From the NCBI GenBank assembly GCA_039720395.1, contig CM077823.1:6500909-6564908 (forward strand): a stretch of DNA of 64,000 nt, written 5' to 3'. This document shows positions 1-9,954 of this stretch, piece by piece (position 1 is the first letter of the stretch; each line of letters opens with the position of its first letter). Source of the stretch: Liquidambar formosana (Eukaryota > Streptophyta > Magnoliopsida > Saxifragales > Altingiaceae). The notes under the pieces are model-generated. The model saw only the letters and a list, made by a program, of their open reading frames with translations. It ran no database searches and had not been told where the DNA came from. Both the position numbers and the translations under genes were made by a program.

Positions 1-19
1 GTAAGATAATTCCTAACTC

Positions 20-1150
20 CTTTAAGTTCATCCTTATTCTTTCATTTCATTGTTTCTTTTCAAATATTTGCCATTCTTATGAATGGAATGCATTGAGTTC
101 TTGCTATTTTGACATCTTTTGGGAGTTTTCCATATACAAAAACCTCATTTTCTAACATAGGCATAACTATGCCCACCAAGTGTTTGATAAAATTCCCAAG
201 AGAATAAAATCATTCTTTTTGCTTTCAAATGCCAAAAGTTCTTGAACAAACTATCAAAGATATTCTTCAAGAGGTTTACTCATGAGTTTAGAAACACTTT
301 TCTTAACAAAAATCATGTGGGCATAACCATGCCTACCAAGTGTTTGATAAAATTCTCAAGAGAATAAAATCATTCTTTTTCTTTTCAAATGCTCAAAGTT
401 CTTAAACAAAACATCAAAGGTATTCTCTAGGAAGTTTACCCATGAGTTTAAAAACACTTTTCTTTACAAAAATCATGTGGGCATAGCTATGCTCATTAAG
501 TGTTTGATAAAATTCTCAAGAGAATAAAATCATTCCTTTTCTTTTCAAATGCTCAAAGTTCTTAAACAAAACAAAAGGTATTCTCTAGGAGGTTTACCCA
601 TGAGTTTTAAACCATTTTTCTTTACAAAAATCATGTGGGCATAGCTATGCCCATCAAGTATTTGATAAAATCCTCAAGAGAATAAAATCATTCTTTTTCT
701 TTTTAAATGCTCAAAGTTCTTAAACAAAACATCAAAGGTATTCTCTAAGAGGTTTACCCATGAGTTTAAAAACACTTTTCTTTACAAAAAATCATGTGGG
801 CATAGCTATGCCCATAAAGTATTTAATAAAATTCCCAAGAGAATAAAATCATTCATTTTCTTTCAAATACCTTAGAAAATCAAAGGGAAACTCAAAGGCT
901 TTCTTTTAGGATGTTAACCCATGATTCTTGGAGCACTTTTCTTTATAAATACTTTGTAGCCATAACCATGCCTACCAAATAAAACCATTTTTTGCTTTCA
1001 AATGCTTTAGAAAATCAAAAGAAAACTTAAGGGTATTCCTTGGAATGTTAACCTATGATTTTTGAAATACTTTCCTTTGTAAAAACTTTGTAGTCATGAC
1101 AATGCCTACCAAGTATTTGATAAAATTCTCCTTTTTCTTTCAAGTGCTTT
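20..1150. repeat. Tandem array, ~160-bp unit, about 7 copies
   Basis: The phrase TGTTTGATAAAATT (with variants) recurs at 181, 341, 501, 659 and 820, and the phrase CATGCCTACCAAG recurs with the same spacing out to about 1100. The period is 158-161 bp, with the last units shorter and more diverged. Each unit also carries GAATAAAATCATT and a CCCATGAGTTT-like stretch. The array lies just outside the plus-strand plant mobile domain gene and on the 3' side of the minus-strand Tat gypsy element. Tat-lineage elements are known for tandem repeats in their 3' untranslated region, so this may be that region, but no LTR is visible to prove it. Confidence 0.85.
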
Positions 1151-1416
1151 AACCAACCAAAGGAAAACTCATGGGTATTCTCTTGACTGTTAACCCTTGA
1201 TTTTTGAAATACTTTCCTTTGTAAAGAACTTTCTTTTCACATGTGTAAACTTTTGAAAAACTTGAAAAACCATGAATTTAAGCATTCTTGAGTTATTCAT
1301 TAAGCATAGCAAATACTCAAAGTAACCATTTCCATGATTTCCTTTATTCTTTGTAGCCAAACTTTGAGAACAGGACAAGACATGCCCTTGGGGGAGTTAT
1401 TGAATGGTGGCGCAAA
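1151..1416. other. Spacer between the tandem array and the plant mobile domain gene
   Basis: This is AT-rich sequence with a decayed last repeat unit up to about 1230. The rest is unique sequence leading to the ATG at 1417. Short ORFs on the minus strand here look like chance. Confidence 0.4.
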
Positions 1417-3374
1417 ATGGCCACACAGCAACCCGAGACCCAAAAGATTATAGTTAATGCGGGTTTTGGGGACTTTCTGAATGCTTTGTGGGTGGAGCAG
1501 AGGGACAGACAAGCTCTGCTGGCCTTTACTGAGTTGTGGTGGGACACCACTAACACCTTTCATTTCACTTTTGGGGAAATGACTCTTACCCCAATGGATT
1601 TCACTGTCATCACAAGACTTCGACTAGGTGGGCGGAGGTTATCTTATTATGAAAATGTCCACGGGGATCCCCATTATCTCTTGGAACAACTCGGGACCAT
1701 AGTACCTATTAAAAGGGGTGGAGTGCGCAGAACTTGGCTAAAGAATCATTTTGGTGATCAAAGAGAAGAGGATGATGCAGACCCATCTTGTTTTGCCCAA
1801 GCTTTCATGCTATACATGTTGTCCAGCATATTCTTTACTAGTTCCGACGATGTCGCTCCTTTAGGGCATCTTGCTTGCGTAGAGGATGTTTGGGAGATGG
1901 GTGACTACAACTGGCGTAGTGCTGCCCTTGTTGTATTATATAGGTCCATGGGTGATAGATCACATGGAGTGAGCACAAACCACTATGGGATGTCCTTCAT
2001 CTAGGAGGTAAATCAACTTACAAGTTTCCTTTCAAAAATATTTGCAATAAGTACACATCATCATTTTCTTTCGAAATTCATTTTCTTTTTGAAAACAGAT
2101 TTGGTACTACGAGTACTTGAGGTTTGAACGTCCTGCCCTTATCGACAATGATCCCTCCTAGCCCGTTATGTCCAATTATCACATCGACAACAGGTGTGAT
2201 TCGGTGGACAATAAACATGACAATGCCCATGCTAGGGCATTCCTGGCTTGCATTACTACTGACAAGGTAATCCCTAAAGCTTTTATCTTTTGAATTCCAT
2301 CTTTTTTTCAATTCTTTCCCTTAACACCAATTCATGGATTAGGTGGACTGGACCCATAGGCACAGTGGAAATATGCCCTTGAAGAGCAATGCCACAGGTG
2401 TGTTGATATGACAGAGAAACGGATCCTCCTAGAAGGTCCTATGGGTCGCTACTGGTACCTTGGGGAGAGAGTTTGGCGCCAAGTAAAAGGCAACATCAGT
2501 GCAGCTGTAGTTCCTATGGCACCACCTGAGAGCATGAGACATGCCAACTCCTTACAGGGGCACGAATTGATCAAAGCTATACGAGGCAAGGAGGCGAGTG
2601 ACTTCATAGTTCTGAATGGGAACTACGAGAGTTTCTGTAGGAGGTATCTGATGCCTCCTAGGGTTGTAGGAGTTCCACCCATAGGGGTAAGTACATACTC
2701 AACCCTATACATGCTTTACAAGTGTTTCCTAGCTGACTATGTGCAACTCTTTTCAGGGACGGTGAGCTTGTGGTCACCATTCCACGGTGGGTTCAACCTC
2801 GGGTGTGTCAGGGGTGCATATGGATAGTGATGATGAGGGCGTGGATAGGGACACATTGCCCCCTTTACCAAGGCCTAAATGGTCCATTGATTTGTGCCAA
2901 GGAGGTGATATTGTACCCACAGCCATAGCACCTCCCGTAATGGACGAAGTTCCTCAAATAGATCCTCGATATGAGACTGTAAGTTTCAAGGTTGATTTGA
3001 TTCTCTTAATCCCCAACTATTCATTAGACATTTTTTACCCAATTTCTCTTTGCAGACACCCACCGGGTATACACAAGAATGGATCAATCTCAATGCCAGC
3101 TTGAGAAGGGACATGATAAGGATAGCCTAAGCCTATCAAGGCAAGAGGCGTACAGAGCGGGCGAACATACACACCCAGTATGAATAGCTCAAATCACAAA
3201 CTTTTGAAAATCTTTGGCTTTCTTTCAAACCGTAGTACTTAAATCATTTATTTTCTTGGAAACTTGTAGATTAATTCCTTCCTTCAGTACAACCCAACCG
3301 CGGCTCCACCACCTCCTCCACCAACAGAAGAAGCAGGGCCAAGCAAGAGAAGGAAACCACCAAGGAAGCGTTGA
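1417..3374 (+). pseudogene. Plant mobile domain (PMD, PF10536-like) gene carried by a gypsy element, multi-exon, two or more premature stops
   Basis: The first 195 codons (1417-2001) read as a plant mobile domain: FTELWWDTTNTFHFTFGEMT, then MDFTVITRL and the GHLACVEDVWEMGDYNWRSAA block near the end. PMD proteins include the Arabidopsis MAIN/MAIL family and many transposon-borne copies. Apparent exons with GT/AG borders are 1417-2007, 2099-2266, 2343-2686, about 2756-2979, about 3056-3180 and 3288-3374. Later exons encode RILLEGPMGRYWYLGERV, a block typical of the family, and a basic proline-rich C-terminus containing KRRKPPRKR that could be a nuclear signal. In-frame stops occur at 2002-2004 and about 2158, and exon 3 has another near its start. 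It is antisense to the gypsy pol to its right. The domain is clear; exact exon edges are less so. Confidence 0.72.
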
Positions 3375-3865
3375 AGAAACTTATTTTAAGTTTAAGAAAC
3401 TCAATTTAAGCATCTAGAAACTCTTAACTTGTGAAAACCTTGTATTAAGCCTATGTGAGCATTTATGTTACCTTTCAAGTTCTTTCTTTCAAAACCAAGT
3501 TCATGCATTCCCCACCTTTGAATTATGATATCTATATCTTGTTGTTTGAATTTCATGACTCTTGGCACAAATTTGAGTCAATTTGGGCTCAAAATGGTCA
3601 AAATTGGCCTTTTAGGGCATACAGGGGTCATTGGCGGTTAAAACCGAGAATTGAGACGAACCAGCTCGGGTGACTGGTTGGGCCCAACCGGTTGGACCGG
3701 TTAGCCTCAACGGTCTCCCGAGCGGTTTCGCTGTTTATGCATTTTTGCGACTTTTGACGCTTTTTTCGACTTCTAAGCCTTCTAGGACTTAAATTTGAGC
3801 CTAAAGGCCTATAAAAACACCCCCCACATGTTCATAAACCATTATTATTCATTCAACATCAAGTC
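3375..3865 (+). promoter_or_regulatory. Intergenic region with a TATA box upstream of the DUF7745-like ORF
   Basis: CTATAAAAACACC lies at 3809-3821, about 45-55 bp before the ATG at 3866, with a C-rich, A-rich leader between. Upstream, 3660-3720 is unusually GC-rich and repetitive, with several forms of ACCGGTT. The layout fits an RNA polymerase II core promoter for the plus-strand ORF, independent of the minus-strand gypsy transcript. No experimental support can be seen here. Confidence 0.5.
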
Positions 3866-5131
3866 ATGGAGACTTTTGATAGCTTTTTGACACTTTGCCT
3901 CAGCAATATGAGTAAGGAAGACAAAAGGGTTTTCAAGAGTTATGGTTTAGACGCGCTCTATTCCCTCGCCAAAGTTAAGGTAAATTGGACCATGCTCTAT
4001 GCTTCTATATACTTTTGGGATCCCGAGCTTCATGTTTTCTGTTTCCTTCGCAATGAAATTTGCCCCACCCATAAGGAATTTTGTGCGCTGTTCGGAGTGC
4101 AACTATCAGGACCTTGCATCATTCCATACCTTCGACAAGGTTATGTATCTTCTTTTGCTTCTCTTTTGGAAATCTCTACCCATGATGCTATGGCCTTTAT
4201 AAAAGATAACATGGTAGATTTAAACAAGCTAGCAACATCTTTTCTGCCCCTTGAGAGGTTATGTGGGCTACCTTTGTCTCGATCGCGTCAGCACGTCTTA
4301 GCTTTCTGCTTGATTGGGAGGTTCCTCATCACCAATGGTACGTTGTTTGTCCCAATTGAAATTTGTGAACTTGTTATCCCTCTTTTCGGGTCCCAAAACA
4401 TAATTCCAATGATTCTAGTGGAAACTCTCAATGGGCTAGACAAGGTACAGGATCGGTTTGAGGCAAACTTTAAGGGCAACCCCCTCATTCTTCATATGTG
4501 GTGGCTAAAGAGGTTAAACCTCTTACCATCTCCTCGTGTTGCAAATTATGGGCCTCAGCACTTCCATCTGCGTGTTCCTGAATTCCCTCCAGATGCTTCT
4601 CCTGACGAATGGCTTAACATATTGTACCATACTTCCTGGAGATCTATCCGTTGGCACATGCCTCATTGGAAGTGCGACGAAAAGGTGCTCCTGCGAACTG
4701 TGGGCTGTACATTTGTCAAGTTGATGGGCTTGAAGGCGACTTTCTTTTACTGGCCATCTCGAATCCTTTGGCAATTTGGTGCAGTTCAATCAATTCTAAA
4801 CAATTAAGCAAGTACCACCCAGATAAATTCAAGGCAAGTTCACCCCGTTCAACCTGTTTCTCAGTCTCTGGTTAAATGGATGGAGGATAGATGGAACGGT
4901 TGGAACTCCGCTACCCTAGTTCCAAACACTAATGAACCTTATGAGCTTGGCAAGGAGTACAAGAAGTGGTTATCTAAAGATATTGGCTGCAAAGAAACGA
5001 CGATGAGAGCTCAAGTAGCTGAGTTGATTGGGATTCCTTCACTGTGGAGTAAAAGGAGGTCAAGGGAGGACGACACCAAAGCGAACAAGACTATTAAGAC
5101 AAAGAAGACTTCTCAGAGAGCAAGGAATTAG
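3866..5131 (+). pseudogene. DUF7745-like protein, transposon-associated, one premature stop
   Basis: The reading frame opens at 3866 and runs 313 codons to a TAA at 4805-4807. It then continues in the same frame without another stop to 5131, so the ancestral protein was about 421 residues. Features seen are YASIYFWDPELHVFCF near residue 45, the TLCLSNMSKED start, LPSPRVANYGPQHFH in the middle, and a lysine-rich tail containing SKRRSRED. The pattern matches the DUF7745 family of plant proteins, which are mostly found with LTR retrotransposons; the function is unknown. It is antisense to the gypsy pol that ends at 5485 and tandem with the plant mobile domain gene. A TATA box sits upstream. A single stop in 421 codons suggests recent loss, or a stop in only this copy. 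The assignment to DUF7745 is from memory of the family. Confidence 0.65.
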
Positions 5132-5484
5132 CAACCCTTTTGAATTTTAAGCATGTTAAGCACAATAATAGTCCTTTGAGACTTACAATTATTACAAATA
5201 AAACTATTATCAATTTCTCTAGTTTTGAATGAATTGCCATCAAACAATTAACTTTGATTTATGAATTGCTTTATACATTGCCATGCCCTTTGTTTATTTT
5301 CTTTTTTCTCAATTGGACCGCACCCAAGGTGAGTTCATGGGTTGCCTATGTATCTCCATCATGTTTGTAAATATTTCTTTCTTTTTTTCTTTTTTTCTTT
5401 TTTAAATGATGGAGAATCAGGCCCTCATAGTTCATGATTTTCTTTTGCCTAGGCCACCCTTACGGGTTTTCAACCTAACAAGCT
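5132..5484. other. Spacer between antisense ORF and pol 3' end, with polypyrimidine run
   Basis: This non-coding stretch separates two convergent reading frames. At 5370-5405 the plus strand is a T/C-only run (TTTCTTTCTTTTTTTC-like), which is a polypurine tract on the minus strand. That is where a gypsy element transcribed leftward could have an internal or terminal polypurine tract, but no LTR start follows it, so the role is unproven. Confidence 0.4.
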
Positions 5485-6102
5485 TTACACATGGTATCTC
5501 TTGAGTTGATCTAAATTGGTTGGTTGAGAGAACTCTATTCCATCCAAATCCATCAATTGAACTGCTCCTCCTGGCAATATCTCCTTTATGATGTAGGGAC
5601 CACCCCAGTTAGGCCTAAACTTGCCCCTTAGATCAAAGATAGGCACACGGATTTCTTTCAGCACTATGTCTCCATCTTTTAGGCCACGATCCTTGACGCG
5701 CTTGTTGAAAGCTCTAGCTATTCTGCGCTGATAACCTTGAACGTGGTACAAAGCATTCAAACGCCTTTCATCAAGCAGAACTAGCTCATCATATCTGTTT
5801 CGTACCCAATCCACTTCAGACAACTGTTCTTCCATTATTACCCTGAGAGAGGGAATTTCTAACTCGATTGGGAGAACTGCTTCCATGCCATAAACCAATG
5901 AGTATGGTGTAGCACCTATGCAAGATCTAATTGAAGTGCGGTACCCCCATAGGACAAGTGGCAACCTTTCTGACCAATCATTATACTTCTTAGCCGAATT
6001 CTGTAGCATGTTCTTTACATTCTTGTTAGCTGCTTCAACTGTTCCATTTGTCTGTGGCCTATAAGGAGAAGATTTGTGAACCCGAATGCTGTACTTCTGC
6101 AA
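5485..6102 (-). pseudogene. Gypsy integrase, C-terminal half of core and C-terminal domain
   Basis: The open frame of about 205 codons begins in the integrase core. SSPYRPQTNGTVEAANKN contains the third catalytic residue, the glutamate of the D-D-35-E triad. GYRTSIRSCIGATPYSLVYGMEAVLPIE follows, then the C-terminal GDIVLKEIR...KFRPNWGGPYIIKE block that binds DNA. It ends at a stop right after a typical LDQLKRYHV end. The preceding core part continues in 6103-6260 with the second catalytic aspartate in SDNGQYF (about 6130-6150), but stops and a frame change separate the pieces. Confidence 0.9.
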
Positions 6103-6956
6103 GATTTCTTCTACCTCACCTCGGAAGTATTGTCCGTTATCTGATATGATCTCATGTGGAACCCCATATCAGCAAATGATGTGGGTCTTAATGAAATGGG
6201 CCATTTGCTTTGACCCCAAGGTTTTGTAAGACTTCGCCTCTACCCACTTAGTGAAGTAATCTATTGCCACCAAGATAAACTCATGACCTTCCTTTGACTT
6301 AGGATGATTTTCCCAATGATATCTATTCCCCAAGTTGAAAAGGGCCAAGGAGATGACATAGTATTCAAAGGCATTGATGGAAGGTGCTGAACATTGGCAA
6401 AGATTTGACAGTTATGGCACTTCTTGATATGCAGATGACAATATCTTTCCATGGTGATCCAATAGCAACCGAGACGAGCAATCTTCTTAGCTAGCATATA
6501 ACCATTCATGTGAGGTGCCCCTGTTCCTTCATGTACCTCTTTAATTATTCTTTGAGCTTCTTCCTCCGTCACACAAAGCAAGTGGATACCATCGTAGGAT
6601 CGTCTGTATAACTTTCCTCCGCACATGATGTCGTGGGTAGCCAATCTCCTCAACGTATGCCTATCAACTTTTGAAGCTCCTTTAGGATATTCTCTTTTCT
6701 CTACGAACCTCTGGATGTCATAGAACCACGGATGCCCATTGGTTACTTGACTATTCTGAATACTGCAGCAGTACACTGGTTCTTTCCTTCTTTTAATCAC
6801 GGGTGGACAAACATTTTCGCCTTTTGGAATTTCCACTATGGATGCAAGTGTAGCAAGAGCGTCAGCAAAGCGGTTCTTTACCCTTGACAAGTAGTGGAAC
6901 TTTATTTTGTCAAATTCTTTGGTAAGTGCTTCTAGATAAGCATGATAGGGTAACAA
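6103..6956 (-). pseudogene. Gypsy RNase H tail, integrase zinc-binding domain and start of integrase core
   Basis: The first residues carry an RNase H ending (FHYLSRVKNRFADALATLAS, with the aspartate typical of the last active-site residue). Next come a linker, then the HHCC zinc finger of integrase (HEGTGAPHMNGYMLAKKIAR, later CHNCQIFA). WGIDIIGKI marks the first catalytic aspartate of the core. The frame is open from 6956 to 6261 and breaks near 6260. Between 6260 and 6103 the core can still be followed in other frames, with a stop near 6165. Confidence 0.88.
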
Positions 6957-7021
6957 CTTCTCATCTTGAGTCTTCTATTCCCTTTGATTTGGCAGATAAT
7001 CAAGGCTAAGTCTCCGTACAC

Positions 7022-7526
7022 TTATAATTCTTCAACTCCTAACTCTAAGGCTGCTTCCAACCCTAGAATGCAAGCTTCATATTCAGTGATGTTGTCTGTG
7101 GCCTCGAACCCTAACTTCATTGCCAGAGGGGTGTGGGCGTCATCAGGAGAAATCAACAAGACTCCAATGCCGAAGCCCCTTTTATTTGTAGCACCGTCGA
7201 AGTAGACTTTCCATGTCTTCATCGGGGAACCCTTGTTCAATGCCATCTCTTTCTGAAACTGGATTCTTTGCTAAGTGTTCTGAAATGACTCTCCTTTTTA
7301 TCGAGCTCTGTACCACATACTTGATATCGAATTCAGATAACAACATCAACCACCGCGCAGTACAATAGGTCAACATTAGCTTTTCAAGTAGATATTTGAG
7401 TGGATGTATGCGACTAATAAGGAACACCTGGAAAGATAGCATGTAATGGCGGAGTTTTTGAGAGGCCCACACTAGTGCCACGCAAGTCTTTTCCACAGCG
7501 TTGTAGTTCACCTCATAATCTGTCAT
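7022..7526 (-). pseudogene. Gypsy tandem RNase H domains (canonical plus archaeal-type)
   Basis: Two overlapping frames are seen. 7526-7182 begins DYEVNYNAVEKTCVALVWAS and holds the end of the gypsy RNase H (KLRHYM, then PLKYLLEKL and a WLMLLSEFDI block). 7246-7022 begins a new RNase H with KVYFDGATNKRGFGIGVLL (first aspartate) and TEYEACILGLEAAL (glutamate), which is the extra archaeal-type RNase H found in Tat-lineage elements. The two are in different frames with a short overlap, so one frameshift lies between them. This domain pair is the best lineage marker in the window. Confidence 0.85.
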
Positions 7527-7777
7527 TTTCTTACTCGGATAATAGATGGCATTCTCTTTCCTCTACTCTTCTAAGTATTGTGCAAGCATTGCCCCCATAG
7601 CAGTTTCTGTATGGTTAAATACAGCAACAATGGCTCTCCTTCTCTAGGTGGAACCAGTATCGGTGGATTGCTTAAGTAGCATTTAATGGCTTCAAAAGCT
7701 TTCTGGCATTCTTCGTTCCATTCTTTCGGTTCTCTTTTCTTTAGCAGCTTAAAAACAGGCTTACAAATGGTAGTGAG

Positions 7778-8880
7778 TTAAGCTATGAACCGACTTATGT
7801 ACTGCAATCTTCCCAAGAAACCTCGGATTTCCTTCTCATTTTTAGGCGGCGGCATCTCTAGAATGGCCTTGATCTTGCTTGGATCCACTTCAATTCCCCT
7901 CTGTGTTATCATGAAACCTAGCAGCTTTCCCGCAGTGACTCCGAAAGCACATTTCTGAGGATTGAGGCGAAGCTTGTACTTTATGATGCGATCGAAGAAC
8001 TTTCTGAGCACAGCTACATGTCCTTCCCTATCCTTTGACTTGAAAATCATGTCGTTGACATAAACCTCGACTTCTTTGTGTATCATGTCATGCAACAAGG
8101 TGGTAACAGCTCTCTGATAAGTTGCCCCTGCATTCTTTAACCGAATGGCATTACTTTGTAACAATAGGTCCCCCACTGAGTGATGAAGGACGTTTTCTCC
8201 ATGTTTTCTGGTGCCATCTTGATCTGATTGTAACCTGAGAAACCGTCCATGAAAGAAAGAAGAGTGTGCCCTGCGGTACTATCAACTAACACGTTAATGT
8301 GTGGTAGTGGAAAGTCATCCTTAGGGCATGCTTTATTCAAATCATGAAAGTCTACACACATACGCACTCTGCCATCCTTCTTTGGAACCGGTACTATATT
8401 TGTAAGCTATTCAGGGTACTCCGCAACCTTAAAGAACTTAGCTTCTATCTGCTTGATCACCTCTTCCTTTATCTTCAACGCCTACTCAAGCTTCATTCTC
8501 CTCAACTTCTGCTTAACAGGCTTCATGTCAGGATTGGTCGGAATATGATGCTGCACTATGTCTGTGTCTACTCCGGGCATATTTTTATAAGACCAGGCGA
8601 ACGCTTCAAGATTTTCTCTCAACAACTCAACCAATTGTTCTTTTTCAGAAGGGGAAAGTGTTGTACTAATTTTAATTATTTTTGGCAATTCATTCGTCCC
8701 GAGATTAATTGATTCTAGTTCCTCTGTAATTGGTTGTGCTATCCCTTTATTCCTTTGCTTAACGAGCTCGGGAGGGATATCAGCGTCTCTAAGGTCTATT
8801 TCCATGCCACACACATTAAGAGACAAAAAGGCGCAAAGACAATGGATATAATCTCTGCGAGATAATAAAGAAAGTACCAA
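7778..8880 (-). pseudogene. Gypsy reverse transcriptase with mutated active site
   Basis: Three open pieces make up the enzyme. 8880-8482 is the linker and start (ELLRENLEAFAWSYKNMPGVD, then HHIPTNPDMKPVKQKLRRM). 8367-8137 holds MRMCVDFHDLNKACPKDDFP and GFSGYNQIKMAP. 8176-7778 holds GATYQRAVTTLLHDM, then YVNDMIF, LNPQKCAFGV and KEIRGFLGRLQYISRFI. The catalytic box should read YVDDM; here the first aspartate is asparagine, with the changed codon near 8052-8054. Stops occur between the first two pieces and a frameshift at about 8150. 7527-7777 links to RNase H but is out of frame. The enzyme is dead. Confidence 0.92.
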
Positions 8881-9092
8881 TCACTAATTGAAGACTCTGA
8901 AACAACAAAACAACACTTACGACAACTCTACATGACTCAAAAAAATGAAATACTTTAAACAAAGATAGACTGTTTGCTGACTCAAGACTCAAAAGAAAAC
9001 CTACATATCCTCCACTGGCTTAGACCCTTCTTTATTTGGAATAAGAACAGGGATCCTTCGGTGTACCAATTCTGAAGTGGCTCGCTGACTGT
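8881..9092 (-). other. Disabled linker between G-patch-like region and reverse transcriptase
   Basis: This stretch is part of the same polyprotein on the minus strand but has stops in all frames. No domain is recognised. Confidence 0.4.
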
Positions 9093-9614
9093 CTAGAATG
9101 CTAGAACTGGAACCTCTTCACCATCTTCGATGGCTAGCACATGTTCTGAAAACAATCGACCCATAACCTCTGAATCCATGCTGTCTACCCAATCCTCTTC
9201 TTCTCTGTCGCTATCTATTGCAGAATCCTCGACCATGGTTGCTGTGATCGGATACCACTCGATCTCAAAGAAAATTTCAAACCCTGGGACTCTAGCTCCG
9301 ATGGACTCCACATAAGTAGGTTCTGGAAAACCACAATATGGGAAATCTTCTCCTTCTTTCATAAAGCACCCATTCAAGGTTGGCTTGTAAGGCTTAAGCG
9401 GGTGAATAACAGTGTGCCCGCGAGCTTTAGTAATCTCTTTCTCTTTTCTCAGCTGCGCTCGTTCCTTGTAATCTGCTTGTGTTGGCTTATATCCCAAGCC
9501 AAAGGTATGCAAGGCCGATTGGTGCTTAATTGGCTCTGAAATTCCTCGATGCCTTGGTCCCATTCCCATGCCAGGAAAGAAACCCATGGTCTTTATGATC
9601 TCGGCGACACACAA
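9093..9614 (-). pseudogene. Gypsy polyprotein segment with G-patch-like motif
   Basis: This 173-codon open frame starts with a glycine-rich block (MGFFPGMGMGPRHRGISEPI followed by FGLGYKPTQAD), the G-patch-like segment often found between protease and reverse transcriptase in plant Tat/Athila-type elements. It may bind nucleic acid. The rest is acidic (DSAIDSDREEEDWVDSMDSE). It ends in a stop before the reverse transcriptase linker. Confidence 0.7.
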
Positions 9615-9949
9615 GTTCCTATGTGGTGAAAAGTCTAGCAGGATAAGTTCTCTACTTGCGGGTGCTGAGTTGATAACCTACACATATTCAAACCCTGACA
9701 ACGGTATATCTGAAGGATCGTGCTTAATCTCACAAATGGGGATTCTTGACATTTGATTGGCAGCGAGTTCATAGTTTCTTTGTAGGGTCACAATAGATCC
9801 TTTGTAGGGGAACTTAACTTTTTGGTGCAAAGACGATGGGATGGCCCCATTTGGATGGATCCATGGTCGGCCTAGCAAGAGATTGAAACAGGCAGGAACA
9901 TCAAGAACTTGGAATTCAACTTCAAACTCTGCCAGTCCTATGATTAACG
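9615..9949 (-). pseudogene. Gypsy protease, C-terminal part
   Basis: On the minus strand the piece begins right at the left edge of the inserted solo LTR and reads into LGRPWIHPNGAIPSSLHQKV, the end of the retroviral-type aspartic protease fold (usually written LGRPWLH). The N-terminal part of the same protease is on the far side of the LTR at 12524-12700. The frame stops near 9678 before the G-patch-like piece. Confidence 0.85.
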
Positions 9950-9954
9950 GTAAG
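9950..9954. repeat. Target site duplication GTAAG, left copy
   Basis: GTAAG here matches GTAAG at 12519-12523 and flanks the solo LTR. Confidence 0.9.

Noticed and set aside
1..1150. CRISPR-like array
   Set aside because: The units are ~160 bp and similar throughout, without the short repeat and unique spacer pattern; it is an ordinary plant tandem repeat.
1190..1563. Overlapping minus-strand ORFs
   Set aside because: They are shadows of the plant mobile domain frame and of the spacer; no family resemblance.
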